Source: Eubacteriales bacterium
GTDB lineage: Bacteria; Bacillota_A; Clostridia; Lachnospirales; Lachnospiraceae
Length of the DNA: 11,416 nt
Direction of reading: 5' to 3'
NCBI GenBank assembly: GCA_030527765.1
Contig: JAUNAE010000092.1
Location: forward strand, 1 to 11,416
Shown: positions 1 to 6,172 of the stretch, piece by piece
How positions within the stretch are numbered: the stretch's first letter is position 1
How the letters are laid out: each line of letters opens with the position of its first letter
Position numbers and translations under genes: made by a program
Notes under the pieces: model-generated
Told to the model about the DNA's origin: nothing
The model's database searches: none
The model's input: the letters and a program-made list of their open reading frames with translations, nothing else

Positions 1-669
1 GTCGGTCACAAGTTAAGCCTTGATTTCAAAGAGAAGCTGAACATGGTATTTGGCGTTTGTGCGATGACGATGGGAATTGCATCTGTGGTACTGATGGTAA
101 ATATGCCGGCAGTTATTTTTTCTGTTGTAGTAGGTACTGCCATCGGTCTTGCGATTCATTTTGGAGATTGGATTTCCAGGGGATGTGCACAGATGGAAAA
201 GATCGTAAGTAAGATCATTCCAAAGAAGGAATCTGATATTTCAGAAACAGAGTTTCGAGAGACTTTAATTACAATCATTGTTTTGTTTTGTGCGAGCGGT
301 ACCGGAATTTATGGTTCCATCGTATCGGGAATGACAGGAGAGCAGTCCATTCTTATTTCCAAATCGATTCTGGATTTCTTTACAGCGATTATTTTTGCAT
401 GTCTTCTTGGTGCGGTGGTTTGTTTCATCGCAGTTCCGCAGTTTATCATTTTCATGATCCTCTTTTTGGCAGCGGGAATCATCTTCCCAATGACGACACC
501 GGATATGATTAATGATTTCAAGGCCTGCGGAGGCGTACTTTTGTTGGCAACAGGTTTCCGTATGATGAAGGTCAAGATGTTTCCAACGGCGGATATGATA
601 CCTGCGATGGTGCTGGTCATGCCGATTAGCTGGATTTGGAGTTCCTATATTATGCCCTTAGTTGGATAA
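1..669 (+). CDS. DUF554 family integral membrane protein, 5' partial
   Basis: The frame is open from base 1, so the gene begins upstream; 222 codons are visible and the first visible Met (base 43) is internal. The visible protein starts VGHKLSLDFKEKLNMVFGVC, which matches the region following the first membrane helix of DUF554 (YdfK/YqgA-like) proteins; only about 20 residues should be missing. Several hydrophobic segments follow (roughly residues 16-33, 36-54, 88-107, 118-160 and 175-220), split by a charged loop at about 62-85 (KKESDISETEFRET). The glycine-rich helices and the GTAIGLAIHFGD segment are typical of the family. It is an inner-membrane protein, and its function is not established; transport has been suggested for relatives only by inference. 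A bidirectional terminator lies directly after the stop, so this is the last gene of its unit. Confidence 0.85.
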   Translation, partial: VGHKLSLDFKEKLNMVFGVCAMTMGIASVVLMVNMPAVIFSVVVGTAIGLAIHFGDWISRGCAQMEKIVSKIIPKKESDISETEFRETLITIIVLFCASGTGIYGSIVSGMTGEQSILISKSILDFFTAIIFACLLGAVVCFIAVPQFIIFMILFLAAGIIFPMTTPDMINDFKACGGVLLLATGFRMMKVKMFPTADMIPAMVLVMPISWIWSSYIMPLVG

Positions 670-675
670 AAAAAT

Positions 676-734
676 TACCTTTCCGATTGCAATAAAGTTG
701 TTCAGACGATATTGCAGAACGGAAAGGTATTTTT
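676..734. terminator. Bidirectional intrinsic terminator
   Basis: TACCTTTCCG (676-685) pairs with CGGAAAGGTA (720-729), and an inner stem TGCAATA (688-694) pairs with TATTGCA (710-716). On the plus strand the hairpin is followed by TTTTTGTG; on the minus strand it is followed by AATTTTTTTA. It can therefore stop both the DUF554 gene and the opposing Cys-rich gene that ends at 794. Confidence 0.85.
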
Positions 735-793
735 GTGTTGAAGAAAGAATATTCACTCGCGCCACAGGACTTTTACAGTAATAATAAAATTAC

Positions 794-991
794 TTAGTAA
801 GTATACGGCCCTTCATAAGCATTGCAGCGGTCTCTGAAGCGTGAAGCATTGGAGCAGGTACTGCAGTGATCGCAGAATCCTTCTCCGTAGCAGCTGGAAC
901 AGGCACACGCTTCACACTTATCTTCTTCGGTTTTCAGAGTAACAGCAGAGGAAAGAACCTCTTCCTTTGTTGAGATCGTTGTTGCATTCAT
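794..991 (-). CDS. Small cysteine-rich protein (65 aa), function unknown
   Basis: I do not recognise a named family. The 65-residue product has a polar, Cys-free first third (MNATTISTKEEVLSSAVTLK, then TEEDK) and a Cys-dense second part. Eight Cys fall at residues 26, 29, 31, 34, 40, 43, 46 and 56, giving several CxxC pairs. It ends in an aromatic tail (YEGPYTY) and has no signal peptide or membrane helix. The start is set by ATG at 989-991, preceded by a run of six G about 9 nt upstream. An in-frame upstream ATG near the promoter has no ribosome binding site. The gene has its own promoter (1082-1110) and shares the bidirectional terminator at 676-734, so it is a monocistronic unit. The composition would suit a metal-binding mini-protein or a ribosomal peptide precursor with an N-terminal leader. 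No radical SAM or other maturation enzyme is visible nearby, which argues against a complete peptide cluster here. Confidence 0.7.
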   Translation of the reverse strand: MNATTISTKEEVLSSAVTLKTEEDKCEACACSSCYGEGFCDHCSTCSNASRFRDRCNAYEGPYTY

Positions 992-1030
992 TCGATCACG
1001 CCCCCCTTTGCAGCTGTTCAGTATTTTGAA

Positions 1031-1048
1031 GTTACTTCTGTAAGTAAC
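1031..1048. promoter_or_regulatory. Palindrome in the leader of the Cys-rich gene
   Basis: GTTACTT (1031-1037) and AAGTAAC (1042-1048) form a perfect 7-bp inverted repeat with a 4-nt spacer. It lies about 27-44 nt downstream of the predicted transcription start of the minus-strand Cys-rich gene and some 40 nt before its ribosome binding site. It could be a repressor operator or a short RNA hairpin; the sequence does not decide. Confidence 0.4.
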
Positions 1049-1081
1049 CGTTATGATGCTGAATAGTTGCATTTTTATTTT

Positions 1082-1110
1082 ATTATAGTACGAAAAGCGT
1101 GACAATTCAA
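1082..1110 (-). promoter_or_regulatory. Sigma-A type promoter of the Cys-rich gene
   Basis: Read on the minus strand, TTGAAT (1105-1110) is followed after exactly 17 nt by a consensus TATAAT (1082-1087). The predicted start is near 1075, giving a leader of about 85 nt. It lies in the gap between the methyltransferase stop and the Cys-rich gene, so the small gene can be expressed independently. Confidence 0.75.
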
Positions 1111-1137
1111 TGTTATATAAAGTTTTGTGAAACGATT

Positions 1138-1995
1138 TTAAGCTTCCCAGCGTCCGGAGGCGCCACATGGAAGTACGAGTCCTGTGGAGGTGACCGGAAG
1201 TCCGATTTCCTGAGAATCCACATGACCGCCGAACTCTTTGAGAGCGGTTGAGAGCATGTAAGTCAGTACCGCCGGCTGAAGACCGGTTGTGTAAGAGTTT
1301 ACAAGGAAGAACAGGGGATCGTCGGAGAGCAGCTTCGTGCAAAGCTGAATCAGAGGATAAATGGCATCCTCGATTTTCCAGATCTCACCTTTCGGTCCGC
1401 GGCCGTAGGAAGGAGGATCCATGATAATAGCGTCATAGTGATTGCCTCGACGGATCTCACGTTCTACGAATTTGACACAGTCATCCACCAGCCAGCGAAT
1501 CGGAGCATCCCCCAGGCCGGAAGCCTGCGCATTTTCCTTTGCCCAGCCGACCATTCCTTTGGAAGCGTCGACGTGGGTGACAGAAGCACCTGCGGAGGCA
1601 GCTGCGAGAGTTGCACCGCCGGTATAGGCGAAGAGATTCAGAACTTTCACCGGACGATTCGCCTTACGGATCTTGTCACCGAACCAGTCCCAGTTGACAG
1701 CCTGCTCCGGGAAAAGACCGGTATGTTTGAAACTGAATGGTTTCAGATGGAATGTCAGGTCTTTGTAATGGATGTCCCACTGCTCCGGAAGATGGAAAAA
1801 TTCCCATTCTCCGCCGCCCTTGGCACTGCGGTGGTAGTGTCCGTTTTTGTTTTTCCAGCCCCGGTTTTTCTTTGGGGTATCCCAGATTACCTGGGGATCG
1901 GGACGAACAAGGAGATAATCTCCCCAGCGTTCCAGTTTTTCTTTGTTTGATGTATCAAGAACTTCATATTCTTTCCAGCCATCAGCAATCCACAT
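1138..1995 (-). CDS. Class I SAM-dependent methyltransferase (RlmI/RlmK-like, COG1092 type)
   Basis: This 285-residue protein has a Rossmann methyltransferase fold in its C-terminal two thirds. The SAM-binding motif I is VLNLFAYTGGA (residues 118-128), the acidic end of strand 2 is HVDAS (141-145), and the catalytic-type motif IV is DPPSYGRG (193-200). The FAYTGG plus DPPSYGRGPKGE combination is characteristic of the RlmI/YccW group that makes 5-methylcytosine or related marks on 23S rRNA. Unlike E. coli RlmI there is no N-terminal PUA domain; the first ~115 residues are a short beta-rich lead-in (RPDPQVIWDT, HRSAKGGGEWEF). The substrate is inferred to be rRNA but is not proven. Start ATG at 1993-1995 is preceded by AGAGGA at good spacing. 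It has its own promoter at 2095-2123, divergent from the aminotransferase promoter. Confidence 0.85.
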   Translation of the reverse strand: MWIADGWKEYEVLDTSNKEKLERWGDYLLVRPDPQVIWDTPKKNRGWKNKNGHYHRSAKGGGEWEFFHLPEQWDIHYKDLTFHLKPFSFKHTGLFPEQAVNWDWFGDKIRKANRPVKVLNLFAYTGGATLAAASAGASVTHVDASKGMVGWAKENAQASGLGDAPIRWLVDDCVKFVEREIRRGNHYDAIIMDPPSYGRGPKGEIWKIEDAIYPLIQLCTKLLSDDPLFFLVNSYTTGLQPAVLTYMLSTALKEFGGHVDSQEIGLPVTSTGLVLPCGASGRWEA

Positions 1996-2094
1996 ATTCG
2001 AATCCTCTTTCTTTTCTATAAATATTTGTCAATGATTTCATAGCCTCATAGTTATCTGTAGTTTCATAAATTCAACAGCAATATCATCTTTGCC

Positions 2095-2123
2095 AGTATA
2101 GAGGAAATCCCGCATAGTTGCAA
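2095..2123 (-). promoter_or_regulatory. Promoter of the methyltransferase gene
   Basis: On the minus strand, TTGCAA (2118-2123) and TATACT (2095-2100) are separated by 17 nt. This places transcription start near 2088 and leaves a leader of about 90 nt. It sits back to back with the plus-strand promoter at 2145-2174, only 21 bp between the two -35 boxes, so a single regulator could affect both. Confidence 0.6.
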
Positions 2124-2144
2124 GCCTTAAGCCCCCAAAAAGAC

Positions 2145-2174
2145 TTGACAATCGGGAAATGAGAATACTACAAT
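2145..2174 (+). promoter_or_regulatory. Promoter of the aminotransferase gene
   Basis: A perfect TTGACA (2145-2150) is followed after 18 nt by TACAAT (2169-2174). The predicted start is near 2181, giving a 5' leader of about 135 nt before the ATG at 2316. It may also drive the downstream cell-wall genes, because no clear terminator separates them. Confidence 0.7.
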
Positions 2175-2180
2175 GGACAG

Positions 2181-2315
2181 GAAATGCCGAAGTGCATTCT
2201 ATTAACGTGATAAAGCCATGGGATAAACCAATTGTGGCTGACCATAACACAGCAGAAGTAAGGCATCAGGATGTGGAACATGTGACTGATACCTCATGTC
2301 AGAGAGAGGGGTAAT
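2181..2315 (+). other. Untranslated leader of the aminotransferase mRNA
   Basis: This is the right half of the 320-bp gene-free gap 1996-2315. It contains one small hairpin, AGCCA (2214-2218) with TGGCT (2235-2239), enclosing a possible TGG/CCA inner pair. ACATG and CATGT copies near 2278-2299 could form another weak stem. I see no T-box, SAM, lysine or other riboswitch core. The ribosome binding site GAGAGGGG lies just before the ATG. One frame stays open from about 2102 to the TAA at 2312-2314 (see findings), but it has no ribosome binding site and begins upstream of the promoter's start point. Confidence 0.4.
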
Positions 2316-3605
2316 ATGAAGAAATACAGCGAAATGACTTTGGAAGAATTGAAAGTTCTGCAGGCACAGCTTGAAAAAGAATTCGAGGATGTGAAGGCAC
2401 AGGGGCTGGCTCTTGATATGTCCAGAGGAAAACCTGCGGCAGAGCAGCTGAATCTTTCTATGAAGATGATGGAAGTTCTGGATGGAGACGCAGAACTGCG
2501 ATGTGAGACCGGTGTAGACTGTCGTAACTACGGTGTGCTGGACGGTATTCCTGAGGCGCAGAGACTTCTGGGCGAGATGTCCGAGGTGAAACCGGAGAAC
2601 ATTATTATTTATGGAAACTCCAGCCTGAACGTAATGTTTGACAGCATTGCACGTTCCATGACTCACGGAGTGATGGGAAACACACCTTGGTGCAAACTGG
2701 ATAAGGTTAAATTCCTCTGTCCGGTTCCGGGATATGATCGCCATTTCCGTATCACAGAGTTCTTTGGAATCGAAATGATCAATGTGCCGATGTCTGAAAC
2801 CGGCCCGGATATGGATATGGTAGAGCGCCTCGTATCCGAAGACGATGCAATTAAAGGAATCTGGTGTGTACCGAAGTACTCCAATCCTCAGGGATATACA
2901 TACTCCAAAGAGACGGTAGAGCGTTTTGCGAGACTGAAACCTGCAGCACCGGATTTTAGAATTTACTGGGACAATGCCTACAGCATTCATCATCTGTATG
3001 ATGATAACCAGGACTTCCTCGTGGAGATTCTGGAAGAGTGTGAGAAAGCCGGAAATCCGGATCTTGTATACAAATTTACATCCACATCCAAGGTAAGCTT
3101 CCCGGGCTCCGGAATTGCGGCAGTTGCTGCATCTAAGGCGAACCTGGATGATTTCCGCAGTTATATGACCGTTCAGACCATCGGTCACGATAAGCTGAAT
3201 CAGCTTCGTCATGTGCGCTTTTTCAAAGATCTGAATGGTCTTCATGAGCATATGAAAAAGCATGCAGCCATCATCCGTCCGAAATTTGAGATTGTCCTGA
3301 ATGCGCTGAATTCCGAGTTGGCAGATCTGGAGATCGGAACCTGGACCAATCCTCACGGAGGATATTTCATTTCCTTTGATTCTCTGGATGGATGTGCGAA
3401 GGAGATTGTTGCCAAAGCGAAAGAGGCCGGTGTCGTTATGACAGGGGCAGGAGCTACTTTCCCATATGGAAAAGATCCAAAAGACAGCAACATTCGAATT
3501 GCACCGACCTTCCCGTCTGAGGAAGATCTGAAAAAGGCAGTGAACGTGTTTGTTCTCTGTGTGAAGCTGGTAAGCGTGAACAAACTGATCGCAGACGCTC
3601 GATAA
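2316..3605 (+). CDS. Aspartate aminotransferase, type Ic (PF12897 family)
   Basis: This 429-residue PLP-dependent fold-type I enzyme probably exchanges amino groups between aspartate and 2-oxoglutarate, forming oxaloacetate and glutamate in the cytosol. Visible landmarks are the N-terminal RGKP (37-40), NYGVLDG (71-77), YGNSSLNVMFD (99-109, phosphate-binding region), VPKYSNPQG (185-193, cofactor Asn190), IYWDNAY (216-222, Asp219 and Tyr222), TSTSK with Schiff-base Lys259, and IRIAPTFP (393-400, substrate carboxylate Arg394). The DNAYSIHHL and STSKVSFPGSG strings are typical of the Corynebacterium AspT-like type Ic group rather than the AspB/AspC groups. The start is supported by GAGAGGGG about 6 nt upstream. 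The exact amino acid specificity cannot be read from the sequence; related proteins are sometimes annotated only as class I/II aminotransferase. Confidence 0.85.
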   Translation: MKKYSEMTLEELKVLQAQLEKEFEDVKAQGLALDMSRGKPAAEQLNLSMKMMEVLDGDAELRCETGVDCRNYGVLDGIPEAQRLLGEMSEVKPENIIIYGNSSLNVMFDSIARSMTHGVMGNTPWCKLDKVKFLCPVPGYDRHFRITEFFGIEMINVPMSETGPDMDMVERLVSEDDAIKGIWCVPKYSNPQGYTYSKETVERFARLKPAAPDFRIYWDNAYSIHHLYDDNQDFLVEILEECEKAGNPDLVYKFTSTSKVSFPGSGIAAVAASKANLDDFRSYMTVQTIGHDKLNQLRHVRFFKDLNGLHEHMKKHAAIIRPKFEIVLNALNSELADLEIGTWTNPHGGYFISFDSLDGCAKEIVAKAKEAGVVMTGAGATFPYGKDPKDSNIRIAPTFPSEEDLKKAVNVFVLCVKLVSVNKLIADAR

Positions 3606-3622
3606 TGTTGAGAGTCATAAAT

Positions 3623-3658
3623 AAGCGGTGAAGCGGATTACAAATGTCTGCTTTGCTT
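3623..3658 (+). repeat. Hairpin after the aminotransferase gene, related to one at 8143-8163
   Basis: AAGCGGA (3631-3637) pairs with TCTGCTT (3647-3653) through one G-U pair, and an outer AAGC (3623-3626) can pair with GCTT (3655-3658). No U-run follows, so this is at best a weak or readthrough terminator or an RNA-processing/stability stem between the aminotransferase and the transpeptidase gene. The segment from AGCGGA to TTT is about 19/23 identical to the hairpin in the hydratase leader. Confidence 0.5.
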
Positions 3659-3670
3659 GTGAATATAGAA

Positions 3671-3713
3671 GTATGGAGGTTACTGTTCGCTTCGTGAACG
3701 GTAACGTATGGAG
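3671..3713 (+). repeat. 27-bp palindrome flanked by 8-bp direct repeats, carrying the RBS of the next gene
   Basis: The core (3679-3705) is a near-perfect 12-bp stem: GTTACTGTTCGC, loop TTC, GTGAACGGTAAC, with two G-U pairs in RNA. It is bracketed exactly by GTATGGAG at 3671-3678 and again at 3706-3713. The right copy supplies GGAG, 8 nt before the ATG at 3722, so the duplicated octamer contains the ribosome binding site. The arrangement looks like a small palindromic insertion with a target duplication. Confidence 0.65.
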
Positions 3714-3721
3714 ATCTGATT

Positions 3722-5116
3722 ATGAGTGAAGAAAAGAATGAAGGTGGAACCGGCCGGCTTGGGACGATTCTTCTGATTCTCATCCTTCTGATTTTGATTG
3801 CAGCAGCCTATGTCAGTGGGCTGCTGTATTTTCAAGGACATTTTCTTCCGGGCACGGAGATCAACGGGTTTCGGTGCGATTTCAAGACACCGGAGGAGGC
3901 AGAGAATCTTCTGGACGCAAAGGTCCAGGCCTATGAGCTTGCAGTTGTTACCAGAGGCAATGGCGTAGAAGGAATGAAGGCTTCTGAGATGGGACTGTCC
4001 TACGAGCCAAAGGGCGAGGTGGAAGACATTCTCAGAAATCAGAAAAGAACTCTGTGGTTTGCTTCTCTTGGCAAACATCAGGAGTATACGGCAGAGGAAG
4101 AACTGGTTTACGATGAAACACTTCTGGAAAAAAGAATTCAGGAACTGAACTGTATGCAGCCGGCGAATGTAGAACAGCCCCGAGATGCATCTGTAGAACA
4201 GCAGAATGGAGAATATGTCATTATTCCGGAAAAAGAAGGCACCACTCTGATCTACGGAAAACTGAAAGAGGCGATCGTGAAGGCGATGCTTTCCGGAGAG
4301 AGGGAAGTTCATCTGGAAGAGGAAGGATGCTATCAGGAGCCAATGCTTCGGGCGGAAGATCCTGTGATGCAGGAGAATCTGGAATTTGTAAAAACAGTCA
4401 TGGATGTCATGATCACCTATGACTTTGCAGATAAGGTGGAAAGGGTCGATTCCGAAAAAATTGCAGGATGGATTGTTCCTCGGGAAGATGGAAAATATGA
4501 GCTTGATTCGGAGATAGTGAAGAGCTACGTGGAAGGTCTTGCAGAAAAGTACAATACCGGCAGCAGAGCAAGGGAGTTTCGCAAGTACGACGGAACTGTG
4601 ATCACGGTTTCTGGAGGGGATTATGGCTGGAATATTGATGTGGAGCAGGAAACACAGGCACTTATTGAGGCCATAGTGGCAGGAAATACCCAGGTGAGGG
4701 AACCGATTTACACAGAAAGTGCATTTAGTCGTGACACACGGAACGATATTGGATATACTTATATAGAAATTGATTTGACTGCTCAGAAGCTTGTCTGGTA
4801 CGTGGACGGTCAGCCTCTTGTGGAGACTGGCATTGTTTCCGGCGTTCCGGGAAGTTCCGATACGGCAACACCAACAGGCGTATATTCTCTCAAGGAAAAA
4901 AGTGCTCCTTACAACGACGGGAGAGATCAGACCAGTGTGAACTGGTACCTGAACTTCTGTGAGAATTACGGTATTCATGATGCGCCGGGACGGGTAGATT
5001 TTTCCTTTGGAGCCTACGTAGATCAGGGAACCTGGGGATGCATCGAAGTTCCGTCCGAGAGTATGCAGACCATATATCAGGGGGCAGAAGTCGGAACCCC
5101 TGTCATTATTTATTAA
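3722..5116 (+). CDS. Membrane-anchored L,D-transpeptidase-like protein (PG_binding_4 + YkuD)
   Basis: This 464-residue protein has a short charged N-terminus, one membrane segment (about 14-36, LGTILLILILLILIAAAYVS) and a large extracellular part. The middle (about 50-330) matches the layout of one or two PG_binding_4 domains found ahead of YkuD domains in Firmicutes (GMKASEMGLSYEP at 84-96; a second unit ending GGDYGWNIDVEQE at 298-310). The YkuD domain spans about 346-463: IEIDLTAQKLVWYVDGQPL, SGVPGSSDTATPTGVYSL, YGIHDA (His419) and TWGCIEVP (Cys440). L,D-transpeptidases link the third residues of stem peptides or attach proteins to them. The usual S/THGC(I/V)N signature is replaced by TWGCIE: the nucleophile Cys remains, but the preceding His and following Asn/Arg do not. 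Activity is therefore plausible but not certain. The ATG at 3722 has GGAG at 8 nt. The stop overlaps the ribosome binding site of ddl, so the two genes are translationally close. Confidence 0.85.
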   Translation: MSEEKNEGGTGRLGTILLILILLILIAAAYVSGLLYFQGHFLPGTEINGFRCDFKTPEEAENLLDAKVQAYELAVVTRGNGVEGMKASEMGLSYEPKGEVEDILRNQKRTLWFASLGKHQEYTAEEELVYDETLLEKRIQELNCMQPANVEQPRDASVEQQNGEYVIIPEKEGTTLIYGKLKEAIVKAMLSGEREVHLEEEGCYQEPMLRAEDPVMQENLEFVKTVMDVMITYDFADKVERVDSEKIAGWIVPREDGKYELDSEIVKSYVEGLAEKYNTGSRAREFRKYDGTVITVSGGDYGWNIDVEQETQALIEAIVAGNTQVREPIYTESAFSRDTRNDIGYTYIEIDLTAQKLVWYVDGQPLVETGIVSGVPGSSDTATPTGVYSLKEKSAPYNDGRDQTSVNWYLNFCENYGIHDAPGRVDFSFGAYVDQGTWGCIEVPSESMQTIYQGAEVGTPVIIY

Positions 5117-5127
5117 GGAGAGAGAAT

Positions 5128-6168
5128 ATGAAGATTGTAGTATTGGCTGGAGGAACCAGCACAGAACGTGCAATTTCAATTGTATCCGGTACCGGTATCT
5201 GCGGTGCCCTGAGACAGAAAGGACATCAGGCAATCCTTTTGGATATTTTCTGCGGAGATGAGAACGCAGATCTTAACAATCCATTCCCGGAAGAATATGA
5301 CATCGAAAAAGCGTCAGAGTATATGAAGAGCTTTGACGATCAGATCGAGGAGATGAAGAAAAACCGCCGCAATTTCTTTGGACCGAATGTCCTTGCACTT
5401 TGCGAGAAAGCTGACATTGTATTTATGGGACTTCACGGAGCAAATGGAGAAGATGGCAAGGTTCAGGCAACATTCGACCTTATGGGTATCAAGTATACAG
5501 GAACCGGATATCTCAGCAGTGCCATTGCCATGGACAAGGGAATCACAAAGAAAATGTTCCTTATGAACAATGTTCCGACTCCAAAGGGAATCACTATGGC
5601 GAAGAAGGCACAGGAAAAAGACATTCATAATCTTGGAATGGAATTCCCTGTTGTTGTCAAAACATGCTGCGGTGGATCCAGCGTTGGTGTTTATATTGTA
5701 AACAATCAGGAAGAATATGAGGATGCACTGAAGAATGCATACTCTTATGAGGATGAAGTTGTCATTGAAGAGTATGTAAAGGGAAGAGAATTCTCTGTTG
5801 CCGTTGTAGACGGAAAAGCATATCCGGTCATTGAGATCCAGCCGCTGGAAGGATTCTATGACTACAAAAACAAATATTCCGGAAATACCATTGAGACCTG
5901 CCCTGCAGTTCTTAGTCAGGAACTGACAGAGAAGATGCAGCGCTATGCGGAAGCAGGAGCAAAGGCTCTGTACCTTGAGGCATACTGCCGTCTGGATTTC
6001 CTTATGAAAGAGAACGGAGATATGTACTGCCTGGAGGCAAATACACTTCCGGGTATGACACCAACCAGTCTGATTCCTCAGGAGGCAGCAGTTCTTGGAA
6101 TCGATTATCCGACACTCTGCGAGCATCTGATTGAGGTTTCCATGAAAAAATACGAAAGAGAAGCATAA
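5128..6168 (+). CDS. ddl: D-alanine--D-alanine ligase
   Basis: This 346-residue ATP-grasp enzyme joins two D-Ala molecules for the peptidoglycan stem peptide in the cytosol. The start ATG at 5128 is preferred over an in-frame ATG at 5038 because TAAGGAGAG (5114-5122) sits directly upstream and the protein then begins with the family's MKIVVLAGGTSTERAIS. Key residues are Glu13 (STERAIS), HGANGEDG (103-110), the ATP-binding loop GGSSVGV (182-188), YDYKNKY (244-250, with the Lys249-Tyr250 pair equivalent to the catalytic Tyr of DdlB), Asp290, and Glu303/Asn305 in LEANTLPGMT for Mg binding. The Lys-Tyr pair points to D-Ala-D-Ala rather than D-lactate specificity, that is, not a VanA-type ligase. 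The segment just before the ATP loop reads VVVKTCCGG, with two Cys where many homologues have Pro-Ala or similar. It lies between a YkuD protein and murF. Confidence 0.95.
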   Translation: MKIVVLAGGTSTERAISIVSGTGICGALRQKGHQAILLDIFCGDENADLNNPFPEEYDIEKASEYMKSFDDQIEEMKKNRRNFFGPNVLALCEKADIVFMGLHGANGEDGKVQATFDLMGIKYTGTGYLSSAIAMDKGITKKMFLMNNVPTPKGITMAKKAQEKDIHNLGMEFPVVVKTCCGGSSVGVYIVNNQEEYEDALKNAYSYEDEVVIEEYVKGREFSVAVVDGKAYPVIEIQPLEGFYDYKNKYSGNTIETCPAVLSQELTEKMQRYAEAGAKALYLEAYCRLDFLMKENGDMYCLEANTLPGMTPTSLIPQEAAVLGIDYPTLCEHLIEVSMKKYEREA

Positions 6169-6172
6169 GTCT

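Noticed and set aside
992..1342. N-terminal extension of the Cys-rich protein to 182 residues
   Set aside because: The extension overlaps the end of the methyltransferase gene and the small gene's own promoter; the ATG at 989-991 has the only convincing ribosome binding site.
2181..2315. Riboswitch or T-box in the aminotransferase leader
   Set aside because: No T-box GGUGG/antiterminator pattern, no terminator hairpin and no known aptamer core was visible; only one small stem was found.
2202..3356. 384-codon minus-strand open frame opposite the aminotransferase gene
   Set aside because: It mirrors a well-conserved PLP enzyme gene and crosses its promoter and leader; no motif or ribosome binding site was seen.
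3680..5233. 517-codon minus-strand open frame opposite the transpeptidase and ddl genes
   Set aside because: The plus-strand proteins have clear families and motifs over the same bases; the antisense product has no recognisable domain and odd composition, and no ribosome binding site precedes it. Codon bias of the real genes explains the lack of stops.
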